Below, piece after piece: positions 6,901-7,606 of a stretch of DNA of 7,606 nt (positions are counted from its first letter, which is position 1; each line of letters starts with the position of its first letter). The notes below the pieces were generated by a model. It was not told the origin of the DNA. It searched no databases and was given only the letters and a program-made list of their open reading frames with translations. Both the position numbers and the translations under genes were made by a program. Origin of the DNA: an uncultured delta proteobacterium (GTDB lineage: Bacteria; Myxococcota_A; Polyangia; Polyangiales; Ga0077539); the NCBI GenBank assembly GCA_903885885.1, contig CAISKJ010001644.1:1-7606 (forward strand), written 5' to 3'.

Positions 6901-7349
6901 GCTCGTACCTCCTGGTCGTGTCGGGCTGCGCCGCGGGCAACGCCGCGGTGCGCTTCCAGCGCGTCCCCGTGGGCAGCGGCGCGGTCACCGCCCTCGCGGC
7001 GGGCTCGCGCGTGCTCAGCGGCACCACCACGGGCACCACGGGCCGCGTCACGGCGACCTGCTGCTCCGACGGCGCCGAAGACATGTACTACTGGTACACC
7101 TGCCCGACGCAGCGCGCGGGCACCCTGACCGCGTCGACCTGCGGCCGCGCCCTGTGGGACACCGAGCTCTCGCAGCTCTCGCCCGGTCGCGCCGCCGCGT
7201 CCGTGTGCAACGACGACGTGTTCGGAACCTGCGGCAACCGCTCGACGCTCACCGCGACGATCCCCGCGGGCCCTGGCATTCACGCGCTCTACGTCGACGG
7301 CTGCAGCAGCGGCGCCGGCGCGTACACCGCCACCGTGACCCGTCCCTGA
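3924..7349 (+). CDS. Large Cys-repeat lipoprotein with duplicated PPC-like domain pairs
   Basis: The 1141-residue protein starts with a lipoprotein signal peptide (MSRLKTW, hydrophobic core, lipobox VAGC; lipidated Cys20, followed by Gly). Residues about 24-63 form a Pro/Thr/Asp-rich stalk. Residues 66-551 are eleven tandem repeats of 40-45 residues, each with eight cysteines and core spacing C-x6-C-x3-C-x9-C-x2-C-x3-C-x5-C-x4-C; a central NCGxCG is nearly invariant. Then come two beta-rich domains (about 555-698 and 699-835), a twelfth repeat (836-875), and two more beta-rich domains (876-1019 and 1020-1141). The beta domains resemble the PPC (pre-peptidase C-terminal) fold: VYFRF, VYADTLG, DTSLFIQD, CNDD and GTYHLVLSGC in the first of each pair; CCS, YWWITCP, SVCNDD and LIVDSC in the second. 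No protease or other catalytic domain is present. Mature cysteines outside the lipid anchor number 120 (96 in repeats, 24 in PPC-like domains), implying heavy disulfide bonding at the cell surface or in the periplasm. A binding, adhesion or structural role is inferred. The gene appears monocistronic. Confidence 0.9.
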   Translation: MSRLKTWCLALAVLSTVAGCGSDPPATTPTTDSGTDKPTPTDTPTPEDNPPPTDTPVPTDQEPPACDMGQTRCGGVCVDTQSNGSNCGTCGTTCAAGQVCRAGTCQADTMCMTGQTLCGTTCVDTTNSVANCGSCGNACATGQTCNGGVCRAADCPTGQVRCGSTCVDTTNDSANCGTCGTTCAAGQTCTGSMCRSSMMCPTGQTSCGGVCADTMTDAANCGGCGTACATGQTCQAGTCRAMTCPAGQVLCGSVCVTTATDAANCGMCGRTCAAGQTCAAGVCTGTTMCPAGQTMCASACADLQTDPANCGTCGTACTASQTCTAGACRASRPTCAMGQTDCTPMAATPTCVNAQTDSANCGACGNACPTGSTCSAGACVCAAGQVLCGRTCVNAQTDATNCGRCGNACPTGQVCAAGACGCAAGTLLCGGACVNAQTDNANCGTCGTACSGGQTCTAGRCACATGSTLCGTGAAATCVNTATDRANCGMCGRACAMGQTCTAGVCGCPAGQTVCGSGATAACTNLMTNAANCGRCGNVCPTGIPCMAGVCRGTPPANDTRAGATVINLAAGNAQNLTADTTSARNDTTGTCGVCSAGNDVYFRFVLTQPELVYADTLGATWDTSLFIQDASGNNVTAPAPTQVTCNDDMGTATPCTTSSLQSQIVARLNPGTYHLVLSGCSAGMATIHFQHLPAGNGATARIAPSGTVQTVAGATTGIGQITSGCCSGGPENSYWWITCPNSAATTFQATSCSATTGANLANYDVEVAQYSALRPAASLSVCNDDVGTAFVCGAGASMGSTLPATTATQAGLNTLIVDSCIGTGNYTVGYVLANCAAGTSRCGATCVDTNTAEAHCGGCDRRCAAGQTCVRGACQLVPPGETRDNPIAIDPRVTSYTTTVNTTGYRNDTTGSCGCTTGRDVFYSFALTAPTIVYADTIGSAFDTSLFLQDATGANLTSAGGLTAGTTCNDDGGLLGCATGTTSQIMAQLPAGSYLLVVSGCAAGNAAVRFQRVPVGSGAVTALAAGSRVLSGTTTGTTGRVTATCCSDGAEDMYYWYTCPTQRAGTLTASTCGRALWDTELSQLSPGRAAASVCNDDVFGTCGNRSTLTATIPAGPGIHALYVDGCSSGAGAYTATVTRP
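4119..5576 (+). repeat. Eleven tandem eight-cysteine repeats within the lipoprotein gene
   Basis: The array spans 486 codons. Units 1-6, 8 and 9 have an exact 40-residue core; units 7, 10 and 11 carry 4-5 extra residues between cysteines 2 and 3. Linkers are 4-6 residues after units 1-6 but a single residue after units 7-10, so the array has two sections. At DNA level, units 7, 8 and 9 share an identical 21-nt stretch encoding CVNAQTD, and units 5 and 8 share a 22-nt stretch encoding AGQVLCG, which suggests expansion by duplication or recombination within the gene. Confidence 0.92.
5577..7346 (+). repeat. Two copies of a PPC-like domain pair separated by one Cys repeat
   Basis: Copy A (5577-6428) and copy B (6549-7346) each encode two related beta-sandwich-like domains. 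Matching landmarks include YADTLGATWDTSLFIQD versus YADTIGSAFDTSLFLQD, a CC followed by S and a YWxTCP motif, and SVCNDD. Cysteine counts agree exactly: 5 and 7 in A, 5 and 7 in B. The isolated twelfth Cys repeat (6429-6548) sits between them, so the duplicated unit was probably Cys repeat plus domain pair. Confidence 0.8.
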
Positions 7350-7356
7350 TTCCTCC

Positions 7357-7400
7357 GGCGCGCGCGGGCGTCACGTAGACCCCGCGCGCCCTCTCTTTCT
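7357..7400 (+). terminator. GC-rich hairpin terminator after the lipoprotein gene
   Basis: GGCGCGCGCGGG (7357-7368) pairs with CCCCGCGCGCC (7380-7390): 11 bp, all G-C, with one bulged C at 7365 and an 11-nt loop. CTCTCTTTCT follows directly at 7391-7400, a pyrimidine-rich but not pure T tail. It begins 7 nt after the stop codon, in the expected position for an intrinsic terminator. Confidence 0.58.
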
Positions 7401-7434
7401 CCCGCGCGCCTCGACTCCCTTCGCCCCCCATCGC

Positions 7435-7455
7435 CGACGATCGCAGCGATCGACG
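7435..7455. promoter_or_regulatory. Palindrome upstream of the right-edge gene, possible operator
   Basis: CGATCGCAGCGATCG (7438-7452) is a perfect odd-centred inverted repeat. One mismatch outward, two further pairs extend it to 21 bp. It lies about 80 bp before ATG 7532, a plausible place for a regulator site. No regulator is identified, and CGATCG motifs are easily produced by chance in this composition. Confidence 0.28.
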
Positions 7456-7531
7456 CGACGATGGCGCGCACGCGCTTCTCGCGCGTCCAAGGTCGCCCTA
7501 CCCTCGACCGTTGAACGGAGCGGTGACCCCC

Positions 7532-7606
7532 ATGACACGATCGTCCCTCGTCTTCGCACTCGTGGCGCTCCTCGCGCCCGCGTCGGCCCTCGCGCAGCGC
7601 GCCTGC
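7532..7606 (+). CDS. N-terminus of a secreted protein, 3' end outside window
   Basis: Only 25 codons are visible. They encode a textbook Sec signal peptide: MTR, the hydrophobic core SSLVFALVALLAPAS, then ALA|Q cleavage after residue 21, with RAC following. GGAG at 7517-7520 lies 11 nt upstream, a long but usable spacing. An in-frame GTG at 7523 would be too close to that site. The mature part is outside the window, so no function can be given; the gene follows a terminator and is probably transcribed on its own. Confidence 0.7.
   Translation, partial: MTRSSLVFALVALLAPASALAQRAC

Noticed and set aside
2880..7283. A 1467-codon open frame on the minus strand across the permease and the lipoprotein, with repetitive Ala/Gly/Arg/Val/His content
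   Set aside because: It is the antisense shadow of a GC-rich, repetitive gene: strong third-position G/C bias removes stops on the opposite strand. Its protein has no recognisable domain, while the plus strand shows a lipobox, ribosome site and conserved cysteines.
7470..7486. ACGCGC-TTCTC-GCGCGT hairpin as a terminator
   Set aside because: No T-run follows and it sits between a terminator and the next gene's start; probably composition-driven.

Overview
The window is very GC-rich, with strong G/C preference at third codon positions, Cys-rich secreted proteins, a formylglycine-generating-enzyme-like secreted protein and a long Cys-repeat lipoprotein. This combination is typical of predatory or soil delta-proteobacteria, now Myxococcota (Polyangia/Sandaracinus-like lineages). 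That placement is inferred from style and gene content; no marker gene is present to fix it.

Layout. (1) 1-837, minus strand: the N-terminal 279 codons of a secreted SUMF1/FGE-like protein that runs off the left edge. (2) 1047-1535, plus strand: a small SlyD-type FKBP peptidyl-prolyl isomerase with a His-rich tail. (3) 1563-2414, minus strand: a WGR-domain protein with an alpha-helical C-terminal region, convergent with the SlyD gene (27 bp between stops). (4) 2465-3746, plus strand: an APC-superfamily amino-acid permease, divergent from the WGR gene across 50 bp and split by a frameshift in a GC dinucleotide tract near 2901-2911. A weak terminator overlaps its stop. (5) 3924-7349, plus strand: a 1141-residue lipoprotein with a Pro/Thr stalk, eleven tandem eight-cysteine repeats, a pair of PPC-like beta-sandwich domains, a twelfth cysteine repeat and a second pair of PPC-like domains, followed by a strong GC-rich hairpin terminator. 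(6) 7532-7606, plus strand: the first 25 codons of another secreted protein, running off the right edge.

The genes do not form an evident pathway. Their orientations alternate, most appear to be single-gene units, and the only common theme is the cell envelope (three exported proteins and one permease). The most notable items are the regular cysteine architecture of the lipoprotein (12 x 8 cysteines plus 2 x 12 in the C-terminal modules) and the localised frameshift in the permease. I see no RNA gene, CRISPR array, insertion sequence or phage gene.
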